A stretch of 64,000 bases of DNA from Runella sp. SP2. GTDB taxonomy: Bacteria; Bacteroidota; Bacteroidia; Cytophagales; Spirosomataceae. Under the pieces are notes generated by a model. That model was given only the letters and a program-made list of their open reading frames with translations. It made no database searches and was not told where the DNA came from. Shown in pieces: positions 17,261 to 25,318 of this stretch. Made by a program: the position numbers and the translations under genes. Each line of letters starts with the position of its first letter. Position 1 is the first letter of the stretch. The stretch spans positions 6,623,501-6,687,500 of the forward strand of contig NZ_CP031030.1 of assembly GCF_003711225.1 (NCBI RefSeq). The letters run 5' to 3'.

Positions 17261-18187
17261 ATGTCTCACATTCTCGAAGCGCATGACATTGTCAAGCAAT
17301 ATGCTACTCATCGCGCCCTTGATGGCGTTAGTCTTAATGTTCCCAAAGGATGTATTTTCGGGTTACTTGGGCCCAACGGTGCGGGGAAAACATCGTTGAT
17401 TCGTATCATTACCCAAATCACAGCCCCCGATGAAGGGTATGTGTTGTTTGATGGCCAGCGCCTTCAGCCCAACCACATTCAGGACATTGGGTACTTGCCC
17501 GAGGAACGTGGTTTGTACAAAAAAATGAAAGTAGGCGAGCAGCTGCTTTATTTGGCTCAGCTCAAAGGCTTGTCGGAGCGCGAAGCCATGGATAAGCTGA
17601 AGGTTTGGATAAAAAAGTTTGATATCAAAACTTGGTGGACAAAAAGCATCGAAGACCTTTCAAAAGGAATGCAACAAAAGGTGCAGTTTGTGGCGACGGT
17701 GATGCACGAACCTAAACTGATTATCCTGGACGAACCTTTTTCGGGTTTTGACCCCATCAACGCCAACCTCATCAAAGACGAAATTTTGGAGCTTCGCCAA
17801 CGTGGTACGACGATTATCTTTTCGACCCACCGAATGGAATCCGTAGAAGAGCTCTGCGACCACATTGCGCTCGTTAACAAATCGAGAATTATTTTGAATG
17901 GCAGTAAAAAGGAAATCAAAAATCAGTTTAAAGAAAACAGCTACTCGGTACGCTATCATGGTGCATTAGGAGAATTATCTTCTGATTTTGAATTAATTAC
18001 TACCAAAGATACGGGCGAGGGCGTACAGCAAGCTTCGATTCGATTGGTAGGGGATGCCACCGTTAATCAATTGCTCGGAAACCTCATCCAACAAGTGGAA
18101 TTGGTTTCTTTTCACGAAAATATTCCTTCTTTCAACGACATTTTTATCAAAGCCGTAGGTAGCGATGCTCCCGACGAATCAAAATAA
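17261..18187 (+). CDS. ABC exporter ATP-binding protein (NatA-like)
   Basis: 308 residues. Walker A GPNGAGKTS (about residues 39-47), an ABC signature variant LSKGMQQKV, Walker B LIILDEPFSGFDP and switch STHRMESVEEL are all present. A C-terminal region of about 80 residues corresponds to the DUF4162 extension found in NatA-type ATPases. The permease gene follows 14 bases downstream, so the pair forms one exporter. Substrate unknown; relatives export sodium or act on envelope compounds. Confidence 0.93.
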   Translation: MSHILEAHDIVKQYATHRALDGVSLNVPKGCIFGLLGPNGAGKTSLIRIITQITAPDEGYVLFDGQRLQPNHIQDIGYLPEERGLYKKMKVGEQLLYLAQLKGLSEREAMDKLKVWIKKFDIKTWWTKSIEDLSKGMQQKVQFVATVMHEPKLIILDEPFSGFDPINANLIKDEILELRQRGTTIIFSTHRMESVEELCDHIALVNKSRIILNGSKKEIKNQFKENSYSVRYHGALGELSSDFELITTKDTGEGVQQASIRLVGDATVNQLLGNLIQQVELVSFHENIPSFNDIFIKAVGSDAPDESK

Positions 18188-18201
18188 TTTAGGACAATAC
18201 T

Positions 18202-19545
18202 ATGAAAAACATTTTCCTTGTTCTCAAGCGCGAATACCTCGTACGGGTACGCAAAAAGTCATTCATTGTAATGACCTTCCTAACGCCTATTTTGATTGCG
18301 GCTTTTTACGGAATCATTGTTTGGGCGGCAGTAGGCTCGTTTAAAAGCGAGCACAAAACCATTCAGGTGATTGACGAAAGTGGATTGTTCAAAGACAAAT
18401 TCAAGAGCGATAAAAATACCACTTTTGAGCTCATCAGTGGGCCTGTGGCCACGGCACAGAAGAAACTAAAGGGTAAAGAAGATAACTTACTCGTCCATAT
18501 TCCTGCTGACATTATGGAGCACCCCAATGGCTTGCAGATTTATGCCGAAAAGAACATTGGGCCTATGCTCAAAAACCGCATTGAGAAGGTAGTTCAGCAG
18601 GGGTTGAGAAACATCAAATTGTCAAAAGCAGGAATTACGCAGCAAGTGATTGAAGATGCGAACCAAGATGTTGATGCCCAGACGTATAGCCTTGATGATG
18701 AAGGTAAATCTCAGTCGAGCAGTACCATGGCGGCCTACGTGGCAGGCTATGCAGCGGCTTTTTTGTTGTACATCTTTATTCTGGTCTATGGTGCGGGAGT
18801 GATGCAAGGGGTCATGGAAGAAAAATCAAACCGTATTATTGAGGTGATTATTTCGTCGGTGAAGCCTTTTCATTTGATGTTGGGTAAAATTTTGGGAGTG
18901 GCGGCCGTAGGACTTACCCAGTTTGTGTTGTGGGGACTGCTTACGTTTGGGGTGTCGAGCGCTACTCAAACGCTCTTTGGCTTCAATCGCTTTACAGCTA
19001 CGGAGGAGGTGATGAAAAAACAAGCCGAGCAAGCCGACCCCGAAGTGAAAAAAGAGATGGAGAAACAACAAAATAATACCTTGCAGACAATCGAAAATTT
19101 TTCAAAATCGGCGCAATCGCTGCCACTCGCCAAGATTTTCTTTTGCTTTTTGTTCTATTTCTTGGGCGGGTATTTATTGTATAGCTCGCTGTACGCGGCC
19201 ATCGGTGCTTCGGTCGAAAACCAACAAGAAGCGGGGCAGTTTACTTTCCCGATTATGCTACCTATCATTGCAGCCATTGTTTTTGCCCAATTGGCCATCA
19301 ATCAGCCCGATGGTTCGTTGGCTTTCTGGACGTCGATGATTCCGTTTACGTCGCCTGTGGTGATGATGGCGCGGATTCCGTTTGGAGTGCCTGCGTGGGA
19401 AATTGCTCTTTCGATGGCGCTGCTCGTGCTTGGGTTTATCGGAACAACTTGGCTTGCCGCGCGGATTTATCGTATCGGTATTTTGATGTACGGTAAAAAG
19501 GTGAATTACAAAGAGTTGTCTAAGTGGTTGTTTTATAAAGGATAA
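18202..19545 (+). CDS. ABC-2 type permease (NatB-like)
   Basis: 447 residues. The first membrane helix (VMTFLTPILIAAFYGIIVWAA) is followed by an extracytoplasmic domain (residues 55-180) and then about five helices, including AAFLLYIFILVYGAGVMQGVMEEK and a final GFIGTTWLAARIYR. This is the ABC2_membrane_3 arrangement. The gene is paired with the ATPase upstream and followed by a clear terminator. Confidence 0.92.
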   Translation: MKNIFLVLKREYLVRVRKKSFIVMTFLTPILIAAFYGIIVWAAVGSFKSEHKTIQVIDESGLFKDKFKSDKNTTFELISGPVATAQKKLKGKEDNLLVHIPADIMEHPNGLQIYAEKNIGPMLKNRIEKVVQQGLRNIKLSKAGITQQVIEDANQDVDAQTYSLDDEGKSQSSSTMAAYVAGYAAAFLLYIFILVYGAGVMQGVMEEKSNRIIEVIISSVKPFHLMLGKILGVAAVGLTQFVLWGLLTFGVSSATQTLFGFNRFTATEEVMKKQAEQADPEVKKEMEKQQNNTLQTIENFSKSAQSLPLAKIFFCFLFYFLGGYLLYSSLYAAIGASVENQQEAGQFTFPIMLPIIAAIVFAQLAINQPDGSLAFWTSMIPFTSPVVMMARIPFGVPAWEIALSMALLVLGFIGTTWLAARIYRIGILMYGKKVNYKELSKWLFYKG

Positions 19546-19561
19546 ATAATTTTCCAAGCCC

Positions 19562-19599
19562 AACATCCCGAAAGTTCAAACCTTTTGGGATGTTTTTTA
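19562..19599 (+). terminator. Rho-independent terminator of the NatAB-like operon
   Basis: AACATCCCGAAAG (19562-19574) pairs with CTTTTGGGATGTT (19582-19594) with one G-U pair and a seven-base loop, followed by a T-run to 19598. It ends 13 bases before the signal peptidase start. Confidence 0.85.
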
Positions 19600-19611
19600 T
19601 TCCCAAAATGT

Positions 19612-20781
19612 ATGGAATCAAAAGAAAAAGTACAAGAAAAAGCAGCGTCGTCAAAGCCTAAAAAATCGGCTTTTCGCGAGTGGGTCGATTCGGTAGTGTT
19701 TGCGGTAGTGGCGGCGACCTTCATTCGGTGGCTGTTTTTTACGCCTTTTACCATTCCGTCTTCGTCAATGGAAAAAACGCTACTCGTGGGTGATTTTTTG
19801 TTTGTGAGTAACCTCCATTATGGTGCTCGAACCCCCGTGACACCGTTGCAAATTCCGCTGACGCACCAAACCATTTGGGGAACATCGATTCCTTCTTTTT
19901 CGACCTTGATTCAGTTGCCGATGTATCGTTTGCCAGGTTTTACCCACATCAAACGCAACGATGTAGTGGTATTCAACTACCCAGGTGATGCCGACGAACC
20001 GTTTGAAGATGTGTCGATTGGGAACGGAGGTTATAAAGACTTTCCTGTCGATTTGAGAAATAACTTTATCAAACGTTGCGTGGCTGTTAGTGGTGATGTG
20101 CTTGAGATTAAAAACGCAGAAGTGTATATCAACGGCGTAAAAGCTCCCGTACCTCCGCACGCCGAGCTTTATTACCGGATGGAGTCGAGCGATGTGTTGG
20201 ATGATCGCTTTTTTGACAAAGAAAATATTCAAGATTATAGCGCACTTCCTCCTGATTCTGCGCGGACTGGAATACACAGTTATCAAATCAGAACGACGCC
20301 TGAAATCGTTGAAACGCTCAAAAAATACGATTTTGTGCGTTCGATTCAGCAAATAGCTCGCTACAATGCTAGCATCTCAGAACCAGGCATTTACCCCGCA
20401 GTACTTGCCCAAAACCAAGAGTTTTACGGGCCTATTCAGATTCCTAAAAAAGGGCTAACCATCACGTTGGATTCGGTTAATATTGCCAAATATGGACACG
20501 TGATTAAGTATTTTGACTACAACGATGCCGAAAAAGTAAATGTCACAAAGACGCAAATCAGCATCGACGGCAAGCCACTGACGCAATATACCTTCAAGCA
20601 GGACTACTTTTTTATGATGGGGGACAATCGTTATGAGTCGGCCGACTCGCGTTTTTGGGGCTTCGTTCCCGAAGACCACATCGTCGGGAAGGCATTGTTT
20701 ACGTGGATGTCGATTGACCCGAATCCTAAGTCATTTATTCACAAAATTCGTTGGAACCGCCTATTTAAGTTGATTGAATAG
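19612..20781 (+). CDS. lepB: Signal peptidase I, long Bacteroidota form
   Basis: 389 residues from the ATG at 19612; the frame opens at a TTG inside the upstream terminator, which is not a credible start. One membrane helix (VFAVVAATFIRWLFFTPF) precedes box B (PSSSMEKTLLVGD) with catalytic Ser52. The general-base Lys is Lys154 in KRCVAVSGD, and MMGDNRYESADSRFWG forms the GDN box. About 100 residues separate Ser and Lys, much more than in E. coli LepB, and a further insertion precedes the GDN box. The enzyme cleaves Sec signal peptides at the outer face of the inner membrane. Confidence 0.95.
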   Translation: MESKEKVQEKAASSKPKKSAFREWVDSVVFAVVAATFIRWLFFTPFTIPSSSMEKTLLVGDFLFVSNLHYGARTPVTPLQIPLTHQTIWGTSIPSFSTLIQLPMYRLPGFTHIKRNDVVVFNYPGDADEPFEDVSIGNGGYKDFPVDLRNNFIKRCVAVSGDVLEIKNAEVYINGVKAPVPPHAELYYRMESSDVLDDRFFDKENIQDYSALPPDSARTGIHSYQIRTTPEIVETLKKYDFVRSIQQIARYNASISEPGIYPAVLAQNQEFYGPIQIPKKGLTITLDSVNIAKYGHVIKYFDYNDAEKVNVTKTQISIDGKPLTQYTFKQDYFFMMGDNRYESADSRFWGFVPEDHIVGKALFTWMSIDPNPKSFIHKIRWNRLFKLIE

Positions 20782-20805
20782 GAGTTACAATGCGTGACGC
20801 TTTAT

Positions 20806-20836
20806 AAAAAAAGAGGAGGTTGTAAGCAACCTCCTC
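20806..20836 (-). terminator. Rho-independent terminator of serS
   Basis: Read on the minus strand, GAGGAGGTTG pairs perfectly with CAACCTCCTC (20813-20822 with 20827-20836) around a four-base loop and is followed by seven T. It lies 22 bases after the serS stop. Confidence 0.9.
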
Positions 20837-20858
20837 GCACAAAATGGTTAACTTCTCC

Positions 20859-22130
20859 TTAATTAATTACCTCAAACCCACAGTAAGGCACCAATGCCTT
20901 CGGAATGCGGATTCCTTCTGGTGTTTGGTTGTTTTCCAGTAATGCGGCCAAAATACGCGGCAACGCCAACGCCGAACCGTTGAGGGTATGTAACAACTGC
21001 GTTTTTCCGTCAACTTTATAACGCAACTTGAGGCGATTGGCTTGGTAAGTTTCAAAGTTAGAAACCGAGCTACATTCCAACCAACGGCCTTGCGCACCTG
21101 ACCATACTTCAAAATCGTACGTGAGTGCCGAAGTAAAGCCCATATCGCCACCGCACAATCGAATGATGCGGAATGGCAATTCCAACGCTTGAAGCAATCC
21201 TTTGACGTGTTCCGCCATTTCGTCGAGGGCTTGGTACGACTCCTCGGGTTTGCGTACTTGCACAATCTCTACTTTATCAAATTGGTGAAGGCGATTAAGT
21301 CCCCTTACGTGCGCGCCCCAGCTTCCCGCTTCGCGGCGGAAACAAGGCGTGTAACCTACGTTTTTGATGGGTAGCTCGTTTTCGTTTACGATGACATCGC
21401 GGTAAAGGTTCGTGATAGGCACCTCTGCCGTCGGAATAAGATATAAATCGTCGGCAGTAGCGTGGTACATCTGACCTTCTTTGTCGGGTAATTGCCCCGT
21501 ACCAAAGCCTGATTCGGCATTGATAAGGATAGGAGGTTGCACTTCCATGTAGCCCGCTTCTACGGCTTTATCCAAGAAAAATTGAATCATAGCCCGTTGA
21601 ATACGCGCCCCTTTTCCTTTGTAAACAGGGAAACCTGCTCCCGTGATTTTGGTACCCAGTTTGAAGTCGATGATGTCGTACTGCTCAATCAAGTCCCAGT
21701 GTGGCTTTGCCGTTTCGGGAAGCGTTGGTTTTTCTCCCCACAGATATACTTCCACGTTTTCTTCGGGCGTACGGCCTGGCGGAACGCTTTCGTGCGGAAG
21801 GTTGGGGAGCAATACCAATGTCGCTTGAAGTTGCTCTTCGACTTCTTTCAGACTTTCTTCCAGCGATTTTGCGCGAACTTTCAAGGTGGAAGTTTGAGCT
21901 TTGGCTGCTTCGGCATCTTCCTTCTTGCCCTCTTTCATCAATTGCCCAATTTGCTTGGCTAAAGCATTGGATTGTGCCAACGTAGCGTCCAATTCACTTT
22001 GAGTATCGCGACGTTGTTTGTCCAATCCCAAAATGGTATCTACGGCTTCGGTAGCCCCTTTAAAATACTTGCGTTCCAACCCTTCGATGGTTAGCTCGCG
22101 GTTTTCGCGGATGAAGTTAATCTGTAGCAT
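20859..22130 (-). CDS. serS: Seryl-tRNA synthetase
   Basis: 423 residues, the normal length. Residues 1-105 form the tRNA-binding coiled-coil arm (LDATLAQSNALAKQIGQLMK). The class II core follows, with motif 2 at CFRREAGSWGAHVRGLNRLH and motif 3 at GSALALPRILAALLENNQ, plus the serine-pocket region YLIPTAEVPITNLYRD. It charges tRNA-Ser (and tRNA-Sec where present). It is a single-gene unit between a REP-like element upstream and a strong terminator downstream. Confidence 0.97.
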   Translation of the reverse strand: MLQINFIRENRELTIEGLERKYFKGATEAVDTILGLDKQRRDTQSELDATLAQSNALAKQIGQLMKEGKKEDAEAAKAQTSTLKVRAKSLEESLKEVEEQLQATLVLLPNLPHESVPPGRTPEENVEVYLWGEKPTLPETAKPHWDLIEQYDIIDFKLGTKITGAGFPVYKGKGARIQRAMIQFFLDKAVEAGYMEVQPPILINAESGFGTGQLPDKEGQMYHATADDLYLIPTAEVPITNLYRDVIVNENELPIKNVGYTPCFRREAGSWGAHVRGLNRLHQFDKVEIVQVRKPEESYQALDEMAEHVKGLLQALELPFRIIRLCGGDMGFTSALTYDFEVWSGAQGRWLECSSVSNFETYQANRLKLRYKVDGKTQLLHTLNGSALALPRILAALLENNQTPEGIRIPKALVPYCGFEVIN

Positions 22131-22152
22131 TACAAATTAGATATAAGGTTTT

Positions 22153-22308
22153 CAGGGCTAAAGCCCTTGTGTTACTGTTTACTTCGTATTACCCCAGCCT
22201 GAAGACGGTGCGCCGTTGCGACATGGGGTTAAAAGAATTTCATCCTATAACTCCAGCCTTTAGGCTGGGGTATGAACTATGTCGCCACTTCTAAGGGCTT
22301 TAGCCCTG
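22153..22308. repeat. Nested palindromic REP-like element between serS and lysC
   Basis: The outer 16-bp arms CAGGGCTAAAGCCCTT (22153-22168) and AAGGGCTTTAGCCCTG (22293-22308) are perfect inverted copies, and each is itself nearly palindromic. Inner arms TACCCCAGCCT (22190-22200) and AGGCTGGGGTA (22262-22272) are also inverted, and CCAGCCTTTAGGCTGG (22253-22268) and ACGGTGCGCCGT (22204-22215) form further hairpins. No gene is present in the 189-base gap. The design resembles REP/BIME elements that are mobilised by RAYT transposases encoded elsewhere. Confidence 0.85.
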
Positions 22309-22319
22309 ACGTACTAACT

Positions 22320-23678
22320 CTATTGCGCATTAAAAATCGTCTTCATTGCATCTTCGTAATAGAAGAGACGCTCATTGAGGACATTAAGCGCTTCGGCTTT
22401 GTCTTTTGACCATACCAAAATCGAAAGGTTGTGCTCCGATGCGCCGTACGAAATCATACGGATAGGAATGTGCTTCATAGCTTCGAATACTTTCAGAGCG
22501 ATTCCTTCTTTATCGGCTTTGAAATCCCCTACGATACAGATGATTGACAAGTCGCGGTCGTGTTCTTCCAAGTCAGCGATTTCGCTCAACTCGGCCGTGA
22601 TTTCACTCAAGTGCGTATCGTTGTCGATGGTGACCGATACCGATACTTCCGAGGTTGTAATCATATCGACAGGCGTTTTGTATTTTTCGAAAATCTCAAA
22701 TACGCGACGTAAGAAACCATAGGCGTTCAGCATACGAGTCGAGTGAATATAAATCGCCGTTAGACCGTCTTTGGCAGCAATCGCCTTGATTTCGCGGTCG
22801 GTCGTAGTGGTAGCAATGAGCGTACCAAAGGCTTCTGGCTCCATCGTATTTTTCAAACGAACGGGTACGCCGCGTAATTTGGCAGGAGTAATGGTGCTTG
22901 GGTGCAAAATCTTTGCTCCGAAATACGCCAACTCCGCCGCTTCCTCAAACGTCAATTCGCGAATGGGGAACGTACGTTTTACGATGCGAGGGTCGTTGTT
23001 GTGCATGCCGTCGATGTCGGTCCAAATTTGGATTTCTTCGGCACGAATCGCCCCACCAATCAATGATGCTGTATAGTCAGACCCACCGCGCTTGAGGTTG
23101 TCAACTTCGCCACGAGGGTTGCGGCAGATAAATCCTTGCGTAACCACGATTTGCTTCTCTGGGTGATGGCTAAGCATTTCGCTCAATAGTTGTTCGATGG
23201 TTTCCAATTCGGGCTCGCCATCGTGGTCAATACGCATAAAATCCAAGGCAGGCAATAGTACCGAACTTTCACCCACTTCTTCCAAATACGCTTGGAACAT
23301 CTGCGTACTCATGATTTCGCCTTGTGCCACCAATTCTTTGTCTTGTTTGAGGCCAAAAGGGCGACTCTTCAACACCGAACGAATGAAGTTAAACTCATTG
23401 TCAACAACTGCTTGTCCTTTTTGAAGCCCTTCTTCGGTGCTATATAATTCTTTGATAAACGCATCGTAGTGTGCTTTCAAAGCGTCTATTTTTTCTTGTA
23501 CTTCGGCTTCGTTGTTTGCCTTGGCCGAGTCGCCCATCGAAATCAACGCATTGGTGGTTCCCGAAAGCGCCGATAATACTACGATTTTGCGGCCGCTATC
23601 TGCCGTCACGAGATTTCTGATTGAGTGCATCCGTTCGGGTTTTCCTACCGACGTACCGCCAAATTTCCAAACTTGCAT
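22320..23678 (-). CDS. lysC: Aspartate kinase, monofunctional
   Basis: 452 residues. The N-terminal KFGGTSVG motif and the substrate-binding FICRNPRGEVDNLKRGGSDY and ELAYFGAKILHP segments identify the aspartokinase fold. C-terminal ACT domains (TTSEVSVSVTIDNDTHL, RMISYGASEHNLSILV) give feedback control. It catalyses phosphorylation of aspartate, the first step toward Lys, Thr, Met and diaminopimelate. The gene may be the last of a minus-strand unit with the three small genes upstream (gap 43 bases). Confidence 0.95.
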   Translation of the reverse strand: MQVWKFGGTSVGKPERMHSIRNLVTADSGRKIVVLSALSGTTNALISMGDSAKANNEAEVQEKIDALKAHYDAFIKELYSTEEGLQKGQAVVDNEFNFIRSVLKSRPFGLKQDKELVAQGEIMSTQMFQAYLEEVGESSVLLPALDFMRIDHDGEPELETIEQLLSEMLSHHPEKQIVVTQGFICRNPRGEVDNLKRGGSDYTASLIGGAIRAEEIQIWTDIDGMHNNDPRIVKRTFPIRELTFEEAAELAYFGAKILHPSTITPAKLRGVPVRLKNTMEPEAFGTLIATTTTDREIKAIAAKDGLTAIYIHSTRMLNAYGFLRRVFEIFEKYKTPVDMITTSEVSVSVTIDNDTHLSEITAELSEIADLEEHDRDLSIICIVGDFKADKEGIALKVFEAMKHIPIRMISYGASEHNLSILVWSKDKAEALNVLNERLFYYEDAMKTIFNAQ

Positions 23679-23721
23679 TTTGTTACTGAATTATTATTGG
23701 TGAGTTGTGTTTGAATCTGAT

Positions 23722-23973
23722 TTAGTGGGTATTGGGCTGCCGTTTAAACATTCCCCAAAGGGCAATGCCAACCCAGATGATATTCACCATGGCGGAGGGA
23801 ATGGCGCCATACGTAAGGGTATTAACAATGAGAAAGGCGCTACCGACCAAATTGGCCCACAAATAAGCCTTCGTCGTGGCATGTAATCTGCCGCTGATGT
23901 TGAGGGCATACGCGCCCACCACTAGCACCGAACCTACCCATCCGAGAATATCTATAATAAGGCGTTCTGTCAT
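23722..23973 (-). CDS. Small CBU_0592-like membrane protein
   Basis: 83 residues from MTERLIIDILGWVGSVLVV at 23973, with three predicted membrane helices (ILGWVGSVLVVGAYAL, AYLWANLVGSAFLIVNTL, AMVNIIWVGIALWGMF). This spacing and the IDILGWVGS start fit the CBU_0592 family of unknown function. The start codon overlaps the stop of the DUF2442 gene upstream (ATGA at 23970-23973), so the two are coupled. Confidence 0.82.
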   Translation of the reverse strand: MTERLIIDILGWVGSVLVVGAYALNISGRLHATTKAYLWANLVGSAFLIVNTLTYGAIPSAMVNIIWVGIALWGMFKRQPNTH

Positions 23974-24200
23974 TTGCTTTCTATGTATAAAGTATCTGGG
24001 CAAAAATCAAGCTCATTGTTCCACGTAACCGTACCATTAAAAACCTTTGCCGAATTAAATAAGGAGACATCTTTAAGTTCTTCAAAAACGCCCTTGTTTA
24101 AATAAGGTTTTACATCGAATAAACGTACTTCGTGATTAGAGAAGACAATTTGTAGTTCATAATTACCTAATGGAGTGACTTGTTTTACTCTTGGATTCAT
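23970..24200 (-). CDS. DUF2442 domain protein
   Basis: 76 residues. The pattern VKQVTPLGNYELQIVFSNHEVRLFDVKPYL is typical of DUF2442, followed by FNGTVTWNNELDFCPDTLY. DUF2442 genes are often next to DUF4160 genes, as here (8-base gap), and the pair has been considered toxin-antitoxin-like; the function is not established. Translation is coupled to the membrane protein gene downstream. Confidence 0.87.
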   Translation of the reverse strand: MNPRVKQVTPLGNYELQIVFSNHEVRLFDVKPYLNKGVFEELKDVSLFNSAKVFNGTVTWNNELDFCPDTLYIESK

Positions 24201-24208
24201 TTTTAAGC

Positions 24209-24478
24209 CTATTTTAAAGGGTCAATTGGGAAAATTTTTTGCCCATTTACAGCTAACTGCCAGTCTGCCATTAAGTCTTCTCGACGTAGCTCAATCCATG
24301 CCTCTACCAGTTTTTGTTTGGCTTTTGGCAAATTTCCATCAATCAACTCACCTGATTCGATGGAAAAGACAGCCTCCATCCCGCTGTAACTGACGTGAAT
24401 ATGTGGCAAGTGGTGTTGTTTGTTGTCAAAATAATACAACGAAACAATCAAACCATAGAACATTGATATGACAGGCAT
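24209..24478 (-). CDS. DUF4160 domain protein
   Basis: 89 residues from MPVISMFYGLIVSLYYFDN at 24478. The His-rich stretch NKQHHLPHIHVSYSGMEAVF is the DUF4160 hallmark. The remainder is helical and charged. It is the first gene of a likely unit DUF4160-DUF2442-membrane protein. Whether it is a toxin partner is inference from the neighbourhood. Confidence 0.87.
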   Translation of the reverse strand: MPVISMFYGLIVSLYYFDNKQHHLPHIHVSYSGMEAVFSIESGELIDGNLPKAKQKLVEAWIELRREDLMADWQLAVNGQKIFPIDPLK

Positions 24479-24533
24479 ATTTTCTGAAATTTTCCGCAAA
24501 ATTACACGATAAATCGGTACTATCTCGCCCTGC

Positions 24534-25217
24534 TTACCAATACTTAAAAATTGTCGTGATAATCTTGTAACCTGCTAATACAACGCCCTTTACCGTGCCC
24601 GATATTTTAGAAAACCCAATTCGCTTTCGGTAGTTAACCGCTACTTCGGTTGATTTGAGGTGCTGCTTGGCCGCTTTTAGTTGCATTTCGACCGTCCAGC
24701 CGTAGGTTTTATCTTGCATGTCAAGGGCCAAAAGTTTATCCCACTTAATGGCACGAAAGGGGCCTAAATCAGTGTATCGAACGCCGTACAGAAGACGTAA
24801 CAGAAACGTAGCGAGCCAATTGCCAAACACTTGTTGGGGAGTCATGGAGCCACGTTCACGCTTACCTAAAGACCGTGAACCAATGACCATGTCATAATTT
24901 TGTTCCAAAATCGGTCGTACTAAATCAGGGAGTTCTTCGGGGTAATCGGAATGGTCACCGTCCAAAAAAACAATAATATCGGGGGGAGTTGCCAACGATT
25001 TTACGTAGTCCATCCCGCGTAAACAAGCCCTACCGTAGGCAGGCAGTGCTTCGTGAACAACAGTCGCCCCTGCTTCTTGGGCACGAATGGCTGTTTGGTC
25101 GGTAGAGCGGTTATCGACAACGACAATCTCACGCACCCAATTGCGAGGGGTTTCGGAGATTACTTGCCCAATGGCAGCTTCTTCGTTGTAAGCAGGAATA
25201 ATGACAATAATGTTCAA
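24534..25217 (-). CDS. Family 2 glycosyltransferase, dolichyl/undecaprenyl-phosphate type
   Basis: 227 residues, no membrane segments. The nucleotide-sugar site is clear: IIVIIPAYNEEAAIGQVI, then VVDNRSTDQT, and the acidic DGDHSDYPEEL motif. The C-terminal part (DLGPFRAIKWDKLLAL, MQLKAAKQHLKSTEVAVNYR) fits enzymes that move a sugar from UDP- or GDP-sugar to a polyprenyl phosphate, though other acceptors are possible. Divergent from bshC. Confidence 0.88.
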   Translation of the reverse strand: MNIIVIIPAYNEEAAIGQVISETPRNWVREIVVVDNRSTDQTAIRAQEAGATVVHEALPAYGRACLRGMDYVKSLATPPDIIVFLDGDHSDYPEELPDLVRPILEQNYDMVIGSRSLGKRERGSMTPQQVFGNWLATFLLRLLYGVRYTDLGPFRAIKWDKLLALDMQDKTYGWTVEMQLKAAKQHLKSTEVAVNYRKRIGFSKISGTVKGVVLAGYKIITTIFKYW

Positions 25218-25318
25218 AAGATTACAATTTGCAGTGAGGAGTTTGCAAAGATAGGGAAACTTTACGGCGATATGTTTGGTTTAGGGAGATAGACTCAAGG
25301 CGCTATTTTTCTCAACTC

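Noticed and set aside
20181-20781. Long insertions in signal peptidase I as a sign of a broken gene
   Set aside because: All catalytic boxes are in one intact frame, and a long form is usual in Bacteroidota.
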